The notes: generated by a model not told the origin, from the sequence alone. Counted from the first letter of the stretch, positions 1-9,629 are shown. The stretch: 64,000 nt of DNA from Acinetobacter nosocomialis NIPH 2119 (GCF_000368085.1 NZ_KB849239.1:2766170-2830169), one strand, 5' to 3'. Numbers and translations: made by a program.

Positions 1-36
1 TTTATACGAAATATGTGAATCGAGAAAGTAGATTAC

Positions 37-831
37 TTAGGTAAATACCGTAACAGTTTGCCGCAAGATTGCAATTAAATGATCATTTTGATCCCAAAGA
101 TATGCATATTCTGTGGAATAACCCTCAGCCGCATATTCAGTCGTGACTTTATATTTAAACCAGTCGCACAACTGATGCTGAACTGGATGAACATAAGTAA
201 TGTGCCATGTTAAAGAGCTTGCTGGCGCAACTTGCTTAAACATTGGCAATACACCCGGCGGCCAAATATCCATAAGCACAATCAAATCAGGTAATGTCAT
301 TTGACGATTTTCATGTTGTTCTGGTGAGAACCTTGACCAACCACCAAAGTCAGGATGCCCACTTGCCGTTACCGGATAATTACCCTCAGCCCAACAGACT
401 TCAAAATGCTGAAAGCATTCCGGCATATGTTTCGCAAAAGGAATGACGGTTAAATTTTCTGGTTGTACATAAGCAGGTGCTATGGGTTCTTGTTTTACCT
501 CAATACTCGACACACGAGACACGCCAAAACTTGCAACCAAAATCGTTTGTACTGCATTATCTTGCCATAACCGCGCTTCAAGCGTAGTGACTGACTTTCC
601 TTCTCTTAAAACTTCAATAGTCAATCGGGCAGCGCCTTGTTGTACAGGGCCTACAAAAGTAACACTACAACTTAATAACCTTTTATTTGAATCTTGAATA
701 TAGGAACATGCCTTTTGCATTAATAATCCAGCAACAAGGCCACCAAAAACGGTGCGGCCCTGTAACCATCCTGCGGGTATATCAATCCATTCATTTTGTT
801 TTACATCTTCCCATAGTTGTAATAACGACAT
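37..831 (-). CDS. TesB/PaaI-type double-hotdog acyl-CoA thioesterase family protein
   Basis: A 264-residue protein without signal peptide or membrane segment. The N-terminal stretch GRTVFGGLVAGLLMQKA (about residues 25-41) is the typical substrate-helix start of the 4HBT_3/TesB-like double-hotdog fold, and the length fits two fused hotdog domains. The family hydrolyses acyl-CoA thioesters in the cytoplasm; the substrate cannot be told from the sequence. The start is the ATG closely preceded by GGGATAGGA. It is transcribed alone, with uvrC upstream in the same direction 120 bases away. A perfect 14-bp palindrome lies about 60 bases upstream of the start, suggesting control by a dimeric repressor. 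Family is fairly sure, the specific role is inference. Confidence 0.75.
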   Translation of the reverse strand: MSLLQLWEDVKQNEWIDIPAGWLQGRTVFGGLVAGLLMQKACSYIQDSNKRLLSCSVTFVGPVQQGAARLTIEVLREGKSVTTLEARLWQDNAVQTILVASFGVSRVSSIEVKQEPIAPAYVQPENLTVIPFAKHMPECFQHFEVCWAEGNYPVTASGHPDFGGWSRFSPEQHENRQMTLPDLIVLMDIWPPGVLPMFKQVAPASSLTWHITYVHPVQHQLCDWFKYKVTTEYAAEGYSTEYAYLWDQNDHLIAILRQTVTVFT

Positions 832-890
832 TCCTATCCCTAAATCATGCGCGTGATAAGGAAATATCTTTCATTATTTTGAATGGTATG

Positions 891-904
891 TGAATGATCA
901 TTCA
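891..904. promoter_or_regulatory. Perfect palindrome, candidate operator of the thioesterase gene
   Basis: TGAATGATCATTCA is a perfect 14-bp palindrome in the 120-base gap between uvrC and the thioesterase gene, about 60 bases before the latter's start. Size and symmetry suit a TetR-like dimer. No regulator gene is adjacent, so the binder is unknown. Confidence 0.4.
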
Positions 905-951
905 GCTATTAATTTACGAGCGCTTTTGTCACTCACATAAATAAGACATGA

Positions 952-2760
952 CTACTCATGCAAAATTTTATAAATCGTTCTTGCCATCACTTCACCCAAG
1001 CCCGGCACGACTGTCAGTTCTTTTTCAGATGCTTTTAACACACCTTGAATTCCACCAAAATGTGTTAATAAATCTCGACGGCGTTTAGGTCCTAGGCCCG
1101 GAATTGCTTCTAAAACTGAAGTACTACGGCGTTTATCGCGTTTAGCGCGGTGTTTAGTAATGGCAAAACGGTGAGCTTCATCACGTACCTGTTGAATCAA
1201 ATGTAGTGCCTTGTTATCTTCAGGTAACTGGATTTTTGTGCCATCAGTAAAATGAAGCGTTTCAAGGCCCGGTTTACGTCCCTCACCTTTTGAAACACCA
1301 ATCATGAAAGCATCAAGTCCAAGATCTTGCATAACTTCCATGGCCATATGGAGCTGGCCTTTACCACCATCAATTAAAAGTAAATCCGGCAACATTGCCT
1401 TTTTATAACGACGTGTTAAAGCTTGTCGCATCGCAGCGTAATCATCGCCTGCGGTAATATCTTGAATGGCAAATTGTCGATAATCCCGTTTACGTGCACC
1501 GCCTTGGTCAAACACCACACACGATGCAATCGGTGCTTCACCCATGGTATGGCTAATATCAAAACACTCAATACGATCGATCGGACGGCCAACTACCTGC
1601 TCAAGCTGGTGGAAACGCTCATTAAGTTCTAAATGATTACTCAACTGTCCTTTAATCGCATGCTGAACATTCATTTCGGCAAGTTCTAACCATTCAGCAC
1701 GTGTTTCTCGTACATTACTCTTAATTTGAACTTTCTTTCCAAACTGCTGTGCTAAGGCTTCTTCCAATTCTTTACGGTCAGGTAAAGCAGTATTTACAAT
1801 CAGTTCGCTTGGGACTTCATCGGCAACCTGAAAGTAAAAGTTTGCCATAAAGTCACTTAGCATTTGCCCGAGGTCATCCCCTAACATATCAGGGAAATAA
1901 CTTTTGCCGCCTAACATACGACCATTACGCACATGCATAATCTGCACACATGTCACACCAGCCTGATAGGCAATGGCTAAAATATCCGCCTCACCTTTCA
2001 CTTTGAAAACAGCTTGCTGTGCTTGTACTTCGCGAAGTAAAGACAAACGATCTCGATAAAAAACAGCTTTTTCAAATTCAAGATCTGCCGCTGCCTGCTC
2101 CATTTTCGCAATCAGTTCTTGGTTTAATTCTTTGGTATCACCTTGTAAGAAGCGAATACTGTTATTGACGTCTTCTTTGTAATCTTCTGGTGAGACTAAG
2201 CCTACACATGGGGCCGAGCAACGTTTGATTTGATATTGCAAACATGGACGCTTGCGCTGTGAGAAGTAAGTATTTTCACATTGGCGCACATTAAAAAGTT
2301 TTTGTAAAACCAGTAAGGTATCTCGAGCACTATAAGCGCTTGGATACGGGCCAAAGAACTTCCCGATTTGGTGCTTACCTTTGCCACGTCCACTGGCAAT
2401 TCGCGGATAAGGTTTATCTGCCGATACAAAGATATAGACGTATGACTTATCGTCACGCAGCATAATGTTATAAGGCGGACGATGTTGCTTAATTAAGTTT
2501 TGTTCTAAAAGCAGCGCTTCAGTTTCTGAACGCGTAACGAGCGTTTCAATATCATAAATTCGTGCAACTAAAGCCTGAGTTTTCGGATGCTCAATAGTTT
2601 TAACAAAATAACTCGATACCCGATTTTTTAGGTTTTTAGCTTTACCCACATATAACAACTCTCCCTCTTTCCCTAGCATCTTATAAACGCCTGGAAGTTG
2701 GGTCAGGTTAGCTAAAATTTTTTCAATATGGGGACGAGCGTTTTGATTCACTATTGGCAT
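952..2760 (-). CDS. uvrC: Excinuclease ABC subunit C
   Basis: UvrC makes both incisions flanking a lesion in the UvrABC nucleotide-excision repair complex. The 602-residue protein has the expected parts: a GIY-YIG nuclease domain (GVYKML at 24-29, YVGKAKNLK at 37-45, with Glu82 in [12 protein letters not shown]), a UVR motif for UvrB binding around residues 215-245, the RNase H-like C-terminal nuclease region ([17 protein letters not shown]), and a C-terminal tandem helix-hairpin-helix ([10 protein letters not shown] and VPGLGEVMA). The length is normal for the family. No convincing Shine-Dalgarno precedes the ATG. It is a single gene here; the thioesterase lies downstream. Confidence 0.97.
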   Translation of the reverse strand: MPIVNQNARPHIEKILANLTQLPGVYKMLGKEGELLYVGKAKNLKNRVSSYFVKTIEHPKTQALVARIYDIETLVTRSETEALLLEQNLIKQHRPPYNIMLRDDKSYVYIFVSADKPYPRIASGRGKGKHQIGKFFGPYPSAYSARDTLLVLQKLFNVRQCENTYFSQRKRPCLQYQIKRCSAPCVGLVSPEDYKEDVNNSIRFLQGDTKELNQELIAKMEQAAADLEFEKAVFYRDRLSLLREVQAQQAVFKVKGEADILAIAYQAGVTCVQIMHVRNGRMLGGKSYFPDMLGDDLGQMLSDFMANFYFQVADEVPSELIVNTALPDRKELEEALAQQFGKKVQIKSNVRETRAEWLELAEMNVQHAIKGQLSNHLELNERFHQLEQVVGRPIDRIECFDISHTMGEAPIASCVVFDQGGARKRDYRQFAIQDITAGDDYAAMRQALTRRYKKAMLPDLLLIDGGKGQLHMAMEVMQDLGLDAFMIGVSKGEGRKPGLETLHFTDGTKIQLPEDNKALHLIQQVRDEAHRFAITKHRAKRDKRRSTSVLEAIPGLGPKRRRDLLTHFGGIQGVLKASEKELTVVPGLGEVMARTIYKILHE

Positions 2761-2884
2761 ACATGGCTTAATATTGAATACCTAATGTGATGTTTTCACC
2801 CTTACTTTTCAAGTGCTTTACTGTGGCAGAACCTAAATTTGAAAACACATCATGAATTAGCCCGACAATATGTGTCGTACTACC

Positions 2885-3415
2885 TTAAGAATCGAGGCGA
2901 TAGTAACTATATTTCACGTCTTTTTCTTTATATACCGCATAGGTTTTTTGACGAAAATCTGAGAACCAACCATTACCCGTATAGCCAGCAATGTGTCCGT
3001 AGGTATGACCACTGGTGCGTTCAATAATATAGATATCCCCTTCTTGAGGGCGATTAAATGCCGGCTTGATTTTCTTATATCCGTTCTTTTCTAAGGTATG
3101 TCCCCAGTCAGATGCAGCTACTGGATGCTTGGAAACATCTGCACCTGCTGCTTGTAGAGCAATACGGATATTCTTGGCACATTTCTCTTTGCTGTGCTTT
3201 GCTGACATGCTTTCAAGTTTGCTTGAGAACTTATGTAGATCAATGTTTTGATCTTCTACTTTATGTCTTTTAGAAGTTGTTCGGCCATGCTTTTTAGTCT
3301 CAGCAGAAGCTTTGTGTAACATCGCTTTCGTTTTTAAGTCACCCTGAGAACTTTCTTCTTTTCTCAATTTAATATGGTGAACATGTGCATGAGCTACGTG
3401 ATGAGCATGAGCCAT
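2885..3415 (-). CDS. His-rich CHAP/NlpC-P60-like putative peptidoglycan amidase
   Basis: A 176-residue protein with no signal peptide. The N-terminus is strikingly histidine-rich (MAHAHHVAHAHVHH) and residues 15-60 are basic. The C-terminal half looks like a papain-fold cysteine peptidase: Cys79 opens a helix (KCAKNIRIALQAAG), then a GDIYIIE strand, then GHTYGHIAGY with His141, then GNGWFSDF with Asp153 as a possible third residue. This layout is shared by CHAP amidases, phage endolysins and some type VI secretion amidase effectors. No export signal and no obvious immunity or holin gene sits next to it, so its route to peptidoglycan is unknown. It lies just upstream of the C4-like RNA locus, which could point to phage ancestry. 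The fold call is moderately sure; the role is inference. Confidence 0.6.
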   Translation of the reverse strand: MAHAHHVAHAHVHHIKLRKEESSQGDLKTKAMLHKASAETKKHGRTTSKRHKVEDQNIDLHKFSSKLESMSAKHSKEKCAKNIRIALQAAGADVSKHPVAASDWGHTLEKNGYKKIKPAFNRPQEGDIYIIERTSGHTYGHIAGYTGNGWFSDFRQKTYAVYKEKDVKYSYYRLDS

Positions 3416-3805
3416 TTTGAAACCTACTTCCGCTAATCAGTCTTCGAAAAAACGGAGCAATTGTAGAATCAAAATTATGCGTTGGCTTTTAATAGTTGTA
3501 ACAAATTGCCAGCACTGTGAAATGAGTCACAAAATGAATTTATCGTTTTTATTTTATAAAAAAATACCTTTTCTGGCCCTTTAATCTTTCTATAAATATT
3601 GAGGAAAAGATATCCTCTTATAAAAGCAAAATACTTAGCTACAACCAATCAATCAAATTCATTTCAACCGACCAAACACTTATATAAAACTTCAGATTAA
3701 TTAGAAATTTTAAATATTATAAATATTTCCCTAAATAATATTTAAAATAAAAAAATTTAATAAAAATAAATCACATTTATTTTAAATAAAAATCCTTTTT
3801 AATAA
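3416..3805. other. AT-rich intergenic DNA, nothing recognised
   Basis: This stretch separates the amidase-like gene from the promoter of the C4-like RNA. It is strongly AT-rich, with long A/T runs especially after 3700. I see no gene, convincing terminator or repeat in it; the promoter of the amidase-like gene presumably lies in the first 100 bases. Confidence 0.5.
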
Positions 3806-3834
3806 TTGACGCTTTTCATTTTAACTATTATTAT
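3806..3834 (+). promoter_or_regulatory. Strong sigma-70 promoter of the C4-like RNA
   Basis: TTGACG at 3806-3811 and TATTAT at 3829-3834 are separated by exactly 17 bases, each one mismatch from consensus. The predicted start at about 3841 falls at the first base of the structured RNA (GCTGGCC...). This is one of the best promoter matches in the window. Confidence 0.7.
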
Positions 3835-3840
3835 TTCGTT

Positions 3841-3999
3841 GCTGGCCTACATTGCCAGTCGGTTTTAGCAGACCGTAATCTATGGCGGGTTATAGTACAA
3901 TCTATAAGTCGTTAGACCCTTGCGTCCCCTTTTCTTTGCGGTAGGACGGGAGGGGGACGCCCTGTGCGTGCTGGTCCCATAGATTCCAGTCTGCTAACC
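3841..3999 (+). ncRNA. Structured RNA resembling phage P1-type C4 antisense RNA
   Basis: The stretch folds extensively by eye. A 5' hairpin pairs CTGGC 3842-3846 with GCCAG 3854-3858. A long closing stem pairs 3865-3885 with 3977-3997 (two 9-bp blocks around a 3x3 internal loop). Inside it are a TTATAG/CTATAA hairpin (3890-3895 with 3902-3907) and an 8-bp GCGTCCCC/GGGGACGC stem (3922-3929 with 3953-3960) whose loop carries GCGGTAGGAC. A GC-rich island in very AT-rich DNA, a strong promoter, and a position just before a small ORF whose leader can pair with the loop all resemble the C4 antisense RNA of phages P1/P7, a class reported in many copies in Acinetobacter. The structure is seen; the family assignment is from memory and needs a covariance search. 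Confidence 0.6.
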
Positions 4000-4009
4000 C
4001 CCTTTCGTT

Positions 4010-4066
4010 CTACCACCCTAATTAATTCGCGGTAATCTGGTGGTAGGACTCCATTTTTTAAGGAGT
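4010..4066 (+). promoter_or_regulatory. Leader hairpins masking the micro-ORF ribosome site
   Basis: Two stems precede the micro-ORF. CTACCACC 4010-4017 pairs with GGTGGTAG 4039-4046 (8 bp), and ACTCC 4048-4052 pairs with GGAGT 4062-4066. The second stem contains the Shine-Dalgarno AAGGAG (4060-4065), so translation of the ORF at 4072 would be occluded when it is folded. The left arm of the first stem is also complementary to the loop of the upstream C4-like RNA. Confidence 0.5.
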
Positions 4067-4071
4067 TGGCC

Positions 4072-4107
4072 ATGCCATTATTCAAACTTGTTTTCTCTCT
4101 AATTTAA
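4072..4107 (+). CDS. 11-codon micro-ORF downstream of the C4-like RNA
   Basis: ATG at 4072 follows AAGGAG with a 6-base spacer and opens a short frame encoding MPLFKLVFSLI, ending at TAA 4105-4107. The peptide is hydrophobic with one lysine. A good ribosome site on so short a frame, sequestered in a hairpin and preceded by a C4-like RNA, matches the logic of a translationally controlled leader or target ORF (compare icd upstream of ant in P1). It could also be a toxin-like membrane peptide or the degenerate remnant of a longer phage gene. Translation is unproven. Confidence 0.4.
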   Translation: MPLFKLVFSLI

Positions 4108-4298
4108 TTATTTTATTTATTTAAAATTTGGTTTTATGCCTTATTTTTATATCTATAAATTATTTTTATTTTAAAAATTTTAATCATTTTATTTTCCTGT
4201 TTTTTAGGAGGATTAATTATTAACTAAAATTTATTTTAACCATTTAAACCCATTATATTTTTATTCTACTCATAGATATAAATCATTATGAGAATAAT
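4108..4298 (+). other. Very AT-rich spacer with an orphan Shine-Dalgarno
   Basis: This spacer between the micro-ORF and the lipoprotein gene is almost entirely A and T. AGGAGG at 4206-4211 is a perfect ribosome-site sequence, yet no ATG, GTG or TTG stands at a useful distance. A second tiny frame (4136-4174, MPYFYIYKLFLF) begins with the same ATGCC as the micro-ORF but lacks a ribosome site. Confidence 0.4.
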
Positions 4299-4583
4299 AT
4301 GAAAACTTATAAATCTATTTTAGCTTTTAGTTTAGTTCTAGGTAGCTTGGGTATTTCGGGTTGCAATTTACACACTCAGCAGGAGTTTGAAAAAATTTGC
4401 TTGTCAGGTGGGCATAGCGAGGCCAGTTGTGACTGTATTTACCAGCAACTTGAAAAAGCTTATTCCCCGAAAATGATGCAACGCCTTAAACATGTCAGTT
4501 TGCAAAGTCCTGTTCTCCCACGGGACTTTGCCCCTACTTTTTTAAGCACCATGCAGCGGTGTGACAAAAGTAGTCTGGGCTAA
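4299..4583 (+). CDS. Small cysteine-rich lipoprotein, function unknown
   Basis: A 94-residue protein beginning with a lipoprotein signal peptide: basic MKTYK, a hydrophobic core, then a lipobox ending ISGC, predicting cleavage before Cys22 and lipidation. The mature part carries further cysteines (KICLSGGHSEASCDC and a late MQRCD), suggesting one or two disulfides in the periplasm, and is otherwise helical. I do not recognise the family. The ribosome site before the ATG is weak. It is the first ordinary gene downstream of the C4-like RNA and could be on the same transcript. The signal peptide makes it believable as a real gene. Confidence 0.6.
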   Translation: MKTYKSILAFSLVLGSLGISGCNLHTQQEFEKICLSGGHSEASCDCIYQQLEKAYSPKMMQRLKHVSLQSPVLPRDFAPTFLSTMQRCDKSSLG

Positions 4584-4689
4584 GCGTTGGCTCAGCTCTT
4601 TATCTCTGTGTCACAATGGTTGATTACTTTAAATCAGCGCAAAAAATTAAAGTATGTTGTGGCACAGAGTCCTCTCAGAAACTTTCCAC

Positions 4690-4714
4690 AAAAAAACCAC
4701 ACTCGAAGGTGTGG
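4690..4714 (-). terminator. Rho-independent terminator of lpxO
   Basis: Read on the minus strand, the CCACAC/GTGTGG stem (4697-4702 with 4709-4714, 6-base loop) is followed by seven T. It lies about 40 bases after the lpxO stop. Confidence 0.8.
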
Positions 4715-4755
4715 CTTAGTTCAATCACGCAGAATTTTTATTTCGGGCGCTTTAA

Positions 4756-5670
4756 TTAAAATACATATGGTCGAACAAAAATCAGGAAGAAAATTCCAAG
4801 CATGAGGAACCACTTCAAGAAGTAATACAACTTACGGTTTTTAGCTTTTAATGCTTTAGCTTTAATACGAATTTGGTAAACATAACCAAAGGCTTTATTT
4901 AAACCACCCGTTTGGTCACCTGTTTCATTCGGTGAACTTGCCGCAGTCATCACGTTACGGCCAAACCAATGGTTGAAACGTTCCATCCATTTCACTTTCA
5001 TCGGACGTTCAACGTCTGCAAAGAAAATAATACGGTTTTGATCAGTCTTATTTTCAGCATAGTGAATATAAGTTTCATCAAATACAACACTTTGACCATC
5101 ACGCCAAGAGTATCTTTCACCATCTACATCAATAAAACAACGGTCATCATTTGGTGTAATTAAACCCAAGTGATAACGAAGTGAACCTGCGTACGGGTCA
5201 CGGTGTCTAACCAAACGGCTATCAGGAGCAAGTTCTGTAAACATTGCCGCTTTAATGGTTGGTAATGTTTTGAGTAAAGCCGTTGTTTTCGGGCAAAGCT
5301 CAGCAGCTGAAGGATGGCTTGATTCATACCACTTGAGGTAAAAACGTTTCCATCCTGTTTTAAAGAACGAGTTAAACCCTAAGTCATTGTAGGTACTCGA
5401 TGCTTTAATCCCACCTTGGTCATATAAAGCTTTCGCTTCGTCTCGAATCATTTCCCAATTTTCATCTAACACTTTTAAATCTTTGAAGTGTTGAGTATCG
5501 ATATAGGGCTGATTCGGTACCTTTGAAAAGATGTACATTAAAAAGTTAATCGGTGCGAGCAAGGTTGAATGGTCAAAAAATTGACGATAAAACGAGTGAC
5601 GCACTTTGCCGCGATGTTGGATATACAATGCAGATATTACAAAAATCGCTAATACGATCCACTTAATCAT
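4756..5670 (-). CDS. lpxO: Lipid A beta-hydroxylase of the aspartyl/asparaginyl hydroxylase family
   Basis: LpxO enzymes are Fe(II)/2-oxoglutarate dioxygenases that hydroxylate a secondary acyl chain of lipid A at the inner membrane. The 304-residue protein has an N-terminal membrane segment (residues about 3-16), then the double-stranded beta-helix core with the iron ligands His156-x-Asp158 (HRDPY) and His203 (YIHYAENK), the 2-oxoglutarate-binding Arg213 and the conserved SLRYHLGL block, and a second hydrophobic segment at the C-terminus (about 284-300). The two membrane anchors and the motifs fit LpxO rather than soluble Asp hydroxylases. It is a single gene with its own terminator. In Acinetobacter, LpxO is linked to lipid A 2-hydroxylation and stress tolerance. 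Confidence 0.85.
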   Translation of the reverse strand: MIKWIVLAIFVISALYIQHRGKVRHSFYRQFFDHSTLLAPINFLMYIFSKVPNQPYIDTQHFKDLKVLDENWEMIRDEAKALYDQGGIKASSTYNDLGFNSFFKTGWKRFYLKWYESSHPSAAELCPKTTALLKTLPTIKAAMFTELAPDSRLVRHRDPYAGSLRYHLGLITPNDDRCFIDVDGERYSWRDGQSVVFDETYIHYAENKTDQNRIIFFADVERPMKVKWMERFNHWFGRNVMTAASSPNETGDQTGGLNKAFGYVYQIRIKAKALKAKNRKLYYFLKWFLMLGIFFLIFVRPYVF

Positions 5671-6113
5671 ATTGCTACTCTTTCAAAAGTTTAGGGCAAC
5701 ATTACCTTAATTTTCGAAGGTAATAGTAGCCAGAAGAATATTTAATTGGCGCAAATTTTAGCAAAATTGACTTATAAAAAGCGAATGTAAAAAATTAAAC
5801 AGCATATTTCGGAACATTAAGTACTTTAATATAAAAAATAGTACGTAAATTTTTGTGGTTCTAATTCATTAGAAAATTGTGACTTTATAGTCGGTTTTTT
5901 CAGTCCTTACACCAGAACAATTGACCTTTTTGACACGAAGTGAAAGGAATAAAATTCACATTTTTTATATAAAGAATTAAAGATTTATACTTTTTATAAT
6001 TAAAAACTTAAATTAAAACAAAAACCTCTAACCAATAGCTATCTCTATGATTTTCTTTATGCATTTAAGTGGTATGAATTCAACAAAAAATAAGATGACC
6101 CTTGCGTCACGGC
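5671..6113. other. Intergenic DNA between divergent lpxO and fadB
   Basis: This AT-rich stretch separates two divergent genes and must hold the lpxO promoter near 5690-5760. No gene, terminator or repeat is evident. Several TTGAC-like hexamers near 5920-5936 have no well-spaced partner. Confidence 0.4.
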
Positions 6114-6194
6114 TTGATACAACTTGTCGGGTTCTTTTTAGATATAGTTATCGTAAGATTAGCGAAGCATAAATGTGTACCGGAGCTGTACACA
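6114..6194 (+). promoter_or_regulatory. fadBA promoter region with a 7-bp dyad
   Basis: TTGATA at 6114-6119 is a fair -35 box; a -10 at 6137-6142 (TTTAGA, 17-base spacing) is weak. Downstream, TGTGTAC (6174-6180) and GTACACA (6188-6194) form a perfect 7-bp inverted repeat with a 7-base spacer, about 50 bases before the fadB start. It could be an operator for a fatty-acid-responsive repressor or a 5'UTR hairpin. The dyad is certain; the promoter call is weak. Confidence 0.35.
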
Positions 6195-6243
6195 CGCTTC
6201 ATAACATCAACTTAGAAATCCTCCAAAACTAAGGAGATCAGGC

Positions 6244-8397
6244 ATGATCCACGCTGGCAATGCCATTACCGTCCAAATGCTTGCGGACGGAATTGCAGAA
6301 TTCCGCTTTGACTTACAAGGTGAGTCGGTCAATAAATTTAACCGTGCAACAATTGAAGATTTCAAAGCTGCTATCGCGGCTGTAAAAGCTAATAACGATA
6401 TTAAAGGCTTAGTCGTAACTTCTGGTAAATCTACATTTATTGTAGGTGCAGATATTACCGAGTTTGGTGAAAACTTCGCACAAGGCGAAAAAGCGATTGT
6501 TGACTGGCTTATGCCTGTTCACGAAATCTTCAATAGCTTTGAAGATTTAGACCTTCCAAAAGTTGCTGCTATTAATGGTATGGCTTTGGGCGGTGGTTTT
6601 GAAATGTGTTTAGTTTGTGACTATCGCGTGATGTCAGAAGCTGCACAAGTCGGTTTACCAGAAATCAAACTCGGTATTTACCCTGGTTTCGGTGGTAGTG
6701 TTCGTTTAAGCCGTCTTATTGGTATTGATAATGCAGTTGAATGGATGGCAATGGCTACTCCAAAGAAACCGGCTGCTGCACTTAAAGATGGCGCTGTAGA
6801 TGCTGTGGTTGCTGCTGACAAATTACTTGATGCTGCAACTGACTTGGTTAAACAAGCAATTTCTGGTCGTTTAAACTGGAAAGCAAAACGCCAAGAAAAA
6901 CTTGAAGCTGTAAAATTGAATCCGCTTGAACAAATGATGGCGTTCAACACAGCAAAAGGTGCAGTACTTGCTAAAGCAAATCCTGCTCAATACCCTGCTC
7001 CAAAACTATTACTTGATTCATTACAAGCTGGTGCAAGCCTTGCACGTGATGAAGCATTAAAAGCTGAAGCTGAAGGCTTTGCTAAAGCAGCAATTACTCC
7101 ACAAGCTGGCGCATTGATTGGTCTATTCATCAATGACCAAGTTGTGAAAAAGGCATCTAAACAACATGAAAAAGGTGCTCACCCTGTAAACCAAGCGGCT
7201 GTTCTAGGTGCAGGTATTATGGGTGGTGGTATTGCTTACCAAGCAGCAAGCAAAGGCACTCCAATTATCATGAAAGATATTGGTAACCCACAACTTGCAC
7301 TAGGTATGTCAGAAGCTAACAACTTGTTAACTAAGCAAGTTGAACGCAAGAAAATGAAGCCTGCACAAATGGGTGAAACGCTTGCTCGCATCCGTCCTAC
7401 TTTAAGCTACGAAGAGTTTAAAGAAGTCGACATCGTGATCGAAGCGGTAACTGAAAATCCAAAAGTTAAAGAAATCGTACTTGCAGAAACTGAGAAAAAT
7501 GTTCGTGAAAACACGATCATTGCTTCTAATACTTCTACAATTTCAATTACACGTTTGGCAAAAGCATTACAACGTCCTGAAAACTTCGTTGGTATGCACT
7601 TCTTCAACCCAGTTCACATGATGCCGCTTGTAGAAGTTATTCGTGGTGAAAAGACTTCTGAAGAAGCAATTGCAACGACAGTCGTTCTTGCTCAAAAAAT
7701 GGGTAAAACACCAATCGTTGTAAACGACTGCCCAGGGTTCTTGGTTAACCGTGTATTGTTCCCTTACTTCGGTGCATTTGACCTTCTTGTAAAAGACGGC
7801 GCAGATTTCCAACAAATCGACAATGTAATGTCTAAGTTTGGTTGGCCAATGGGCCCTGCTTACCTGATCGATGTTGTAGGTATTGATACAGGTGTGCATG
7901 GTGCAGAAGTAATGGCTGAAGGTTTCCCTGACCGTATGAAGCCAGACTACAAAGGCGCAATCCAAGCAATGTATGAAGCGAAGCGTCTTGGTCAAAAGAA
8001 TGACGTAGGTTTCTACAAATACGAACTCGACAAGAAAGGTAAGAAAGCAAAAACTGTTGATCCAACAGCGTATGAAGTGATTGCTCCGTTCGTAACTGGC
8101 GAAAAACGCGAATTTGATAACCAAGAAATCATTGACCGTATGATGCTTGCTTTCTGTAACGAAACAGTTCGTTGCTTGGAAGACAAGATTGTAGCAACTG
8201 CATCTGAAGCAGACATGGCAATGATTATGGGTGTAGGTTTCCCTCCATTCCGTGGTGGTCCATGCCGTTACATCGACCAAACAGGTGTTGCTGAATACGT
8301 TGCACTTTGCGATAAATATGCACACTTAGGTAAGGCTTATGAAGCGCCGCAAATGTTGCGCGACATGGCTGCTAACAATAAAAAATTCTACGGTTAA
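6244..8397 (+). CDS. fadB: Fatty acid oxidation complex alpha subunit (enoyl-CoA hydratase / 3-hydroxyacyl-CoA dehydrogenase)
   Basis: FadB carries out hydration and NAD-dependent oxidation in beta-oxidation, working with FadA in an alpha2-beta2 complex. At 717 residues it has the E. coli FadB layout. The N-terminal crotonase domain has catalytic Glu120 (GGGFE) and Glu140 (GLPE). The Rossmann dehydrogenase domain has the [11 protein letters not shown] motif at 322-329 and catalytic His452 (GMHFFNPVH). A C-terminal dehydrogenase domain follows. AAGGAG lies about seven bases before the ATG. fadA follows after 12 bases, so the two form one operon, closed by the terminator at 9604. Codon use is high-expression-like. 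Confidence 0.97.
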   Translation: MIHAGNAITVQMLADGIAEFRFDLQGESVNKFNRATIEDFKAAIAAVKANNDIKGLVVTSGKSTFIVGADITEFGENFAQGEKAIVDWLMPVHEIFNSFEDLDLPKVAAINGMALGGGFEMCLVCDYRVMSEAAQVGLPEIKLGIYPGFGGSVRLSRLIGIDNAVEWMAMATPKKPAAALKDGAVDAVVAADKLLDAATDLVKQAISGRLNWKAKRQEKLEAVKLNPLEQMMAFNTAKGAVLAKANPAQYPAPKLLLDSLQAGASLARDEALKAEAEGFAKAAITPQAGALIGLFINDQVVKKASKQHEKGAHPVNQAAVLGAGIMGGGIAYQAASKGTPIIMKDIGNPQLALGMSEANNLLTKQVERKKMKPAQMGETLARIRPTLSYEEFKEVDIVIEAVTENPKVKEIVLAETEKNVRENTIIASNTSTISITRLAKALQRPENFVGMHFFNPVHMMPLVEVIRGEKTSEEAIATTVVLAQKMGKTPIVVNDCPGFLVNRVLFPYFGAFDLLVKDGADFQQIDNVMSKFGWPMGPAYLIDVVGIDTGVHGAEVMAEGFPDRMKPDYKGAIQAMYEAKRLGQKNDVGFYKYELDKKGKKAKTVDPTAYEVIAPFVTGEKREFDNQEIIDRMMLAFCNETVRCLEDKIVATASEADMAMIMGVGFPPFRGGPCRYIDQTGVAEYVALCDKYAHLGKAYEAPQMLRDMAANNKKFYG

Positions 8398-8409
8398 GGA
8401 GCGACGTGA

Positions 8410-9582
<1,173 letters not shown>

Positions 9583-9597
9583 TTAACACCAAGATAA

Positions 9598-9629
9598 AAA
9601 AATCCCCGCTCAATGCGGGGATTTTTATT
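9598..9629. terminator. Bidirectional terminator between fadA and the convergent secreted-protein gene
   Basis: CCCCGC 9604-9609 pairs with GCGGGG 9615-9620 across a 5-base loop. It is flanked by A on the left and T on the right, so it works for both convergent transcripts. Confidence 0.9.

Noticed and set aside
4587..4805. A 72-codon frame downstream of the small lipoprotein
   Set aside because: No plausible start site; it runs across the lpxO terminator and into the antisense of lpxO.
7567..8325. A 252-codon open frame antisense to fadB
   Set aside because: It lies wholly inside fadB, has a composition typical of a shadow frame (rich in Cys, His, Phe), no ribosome site and no family features.
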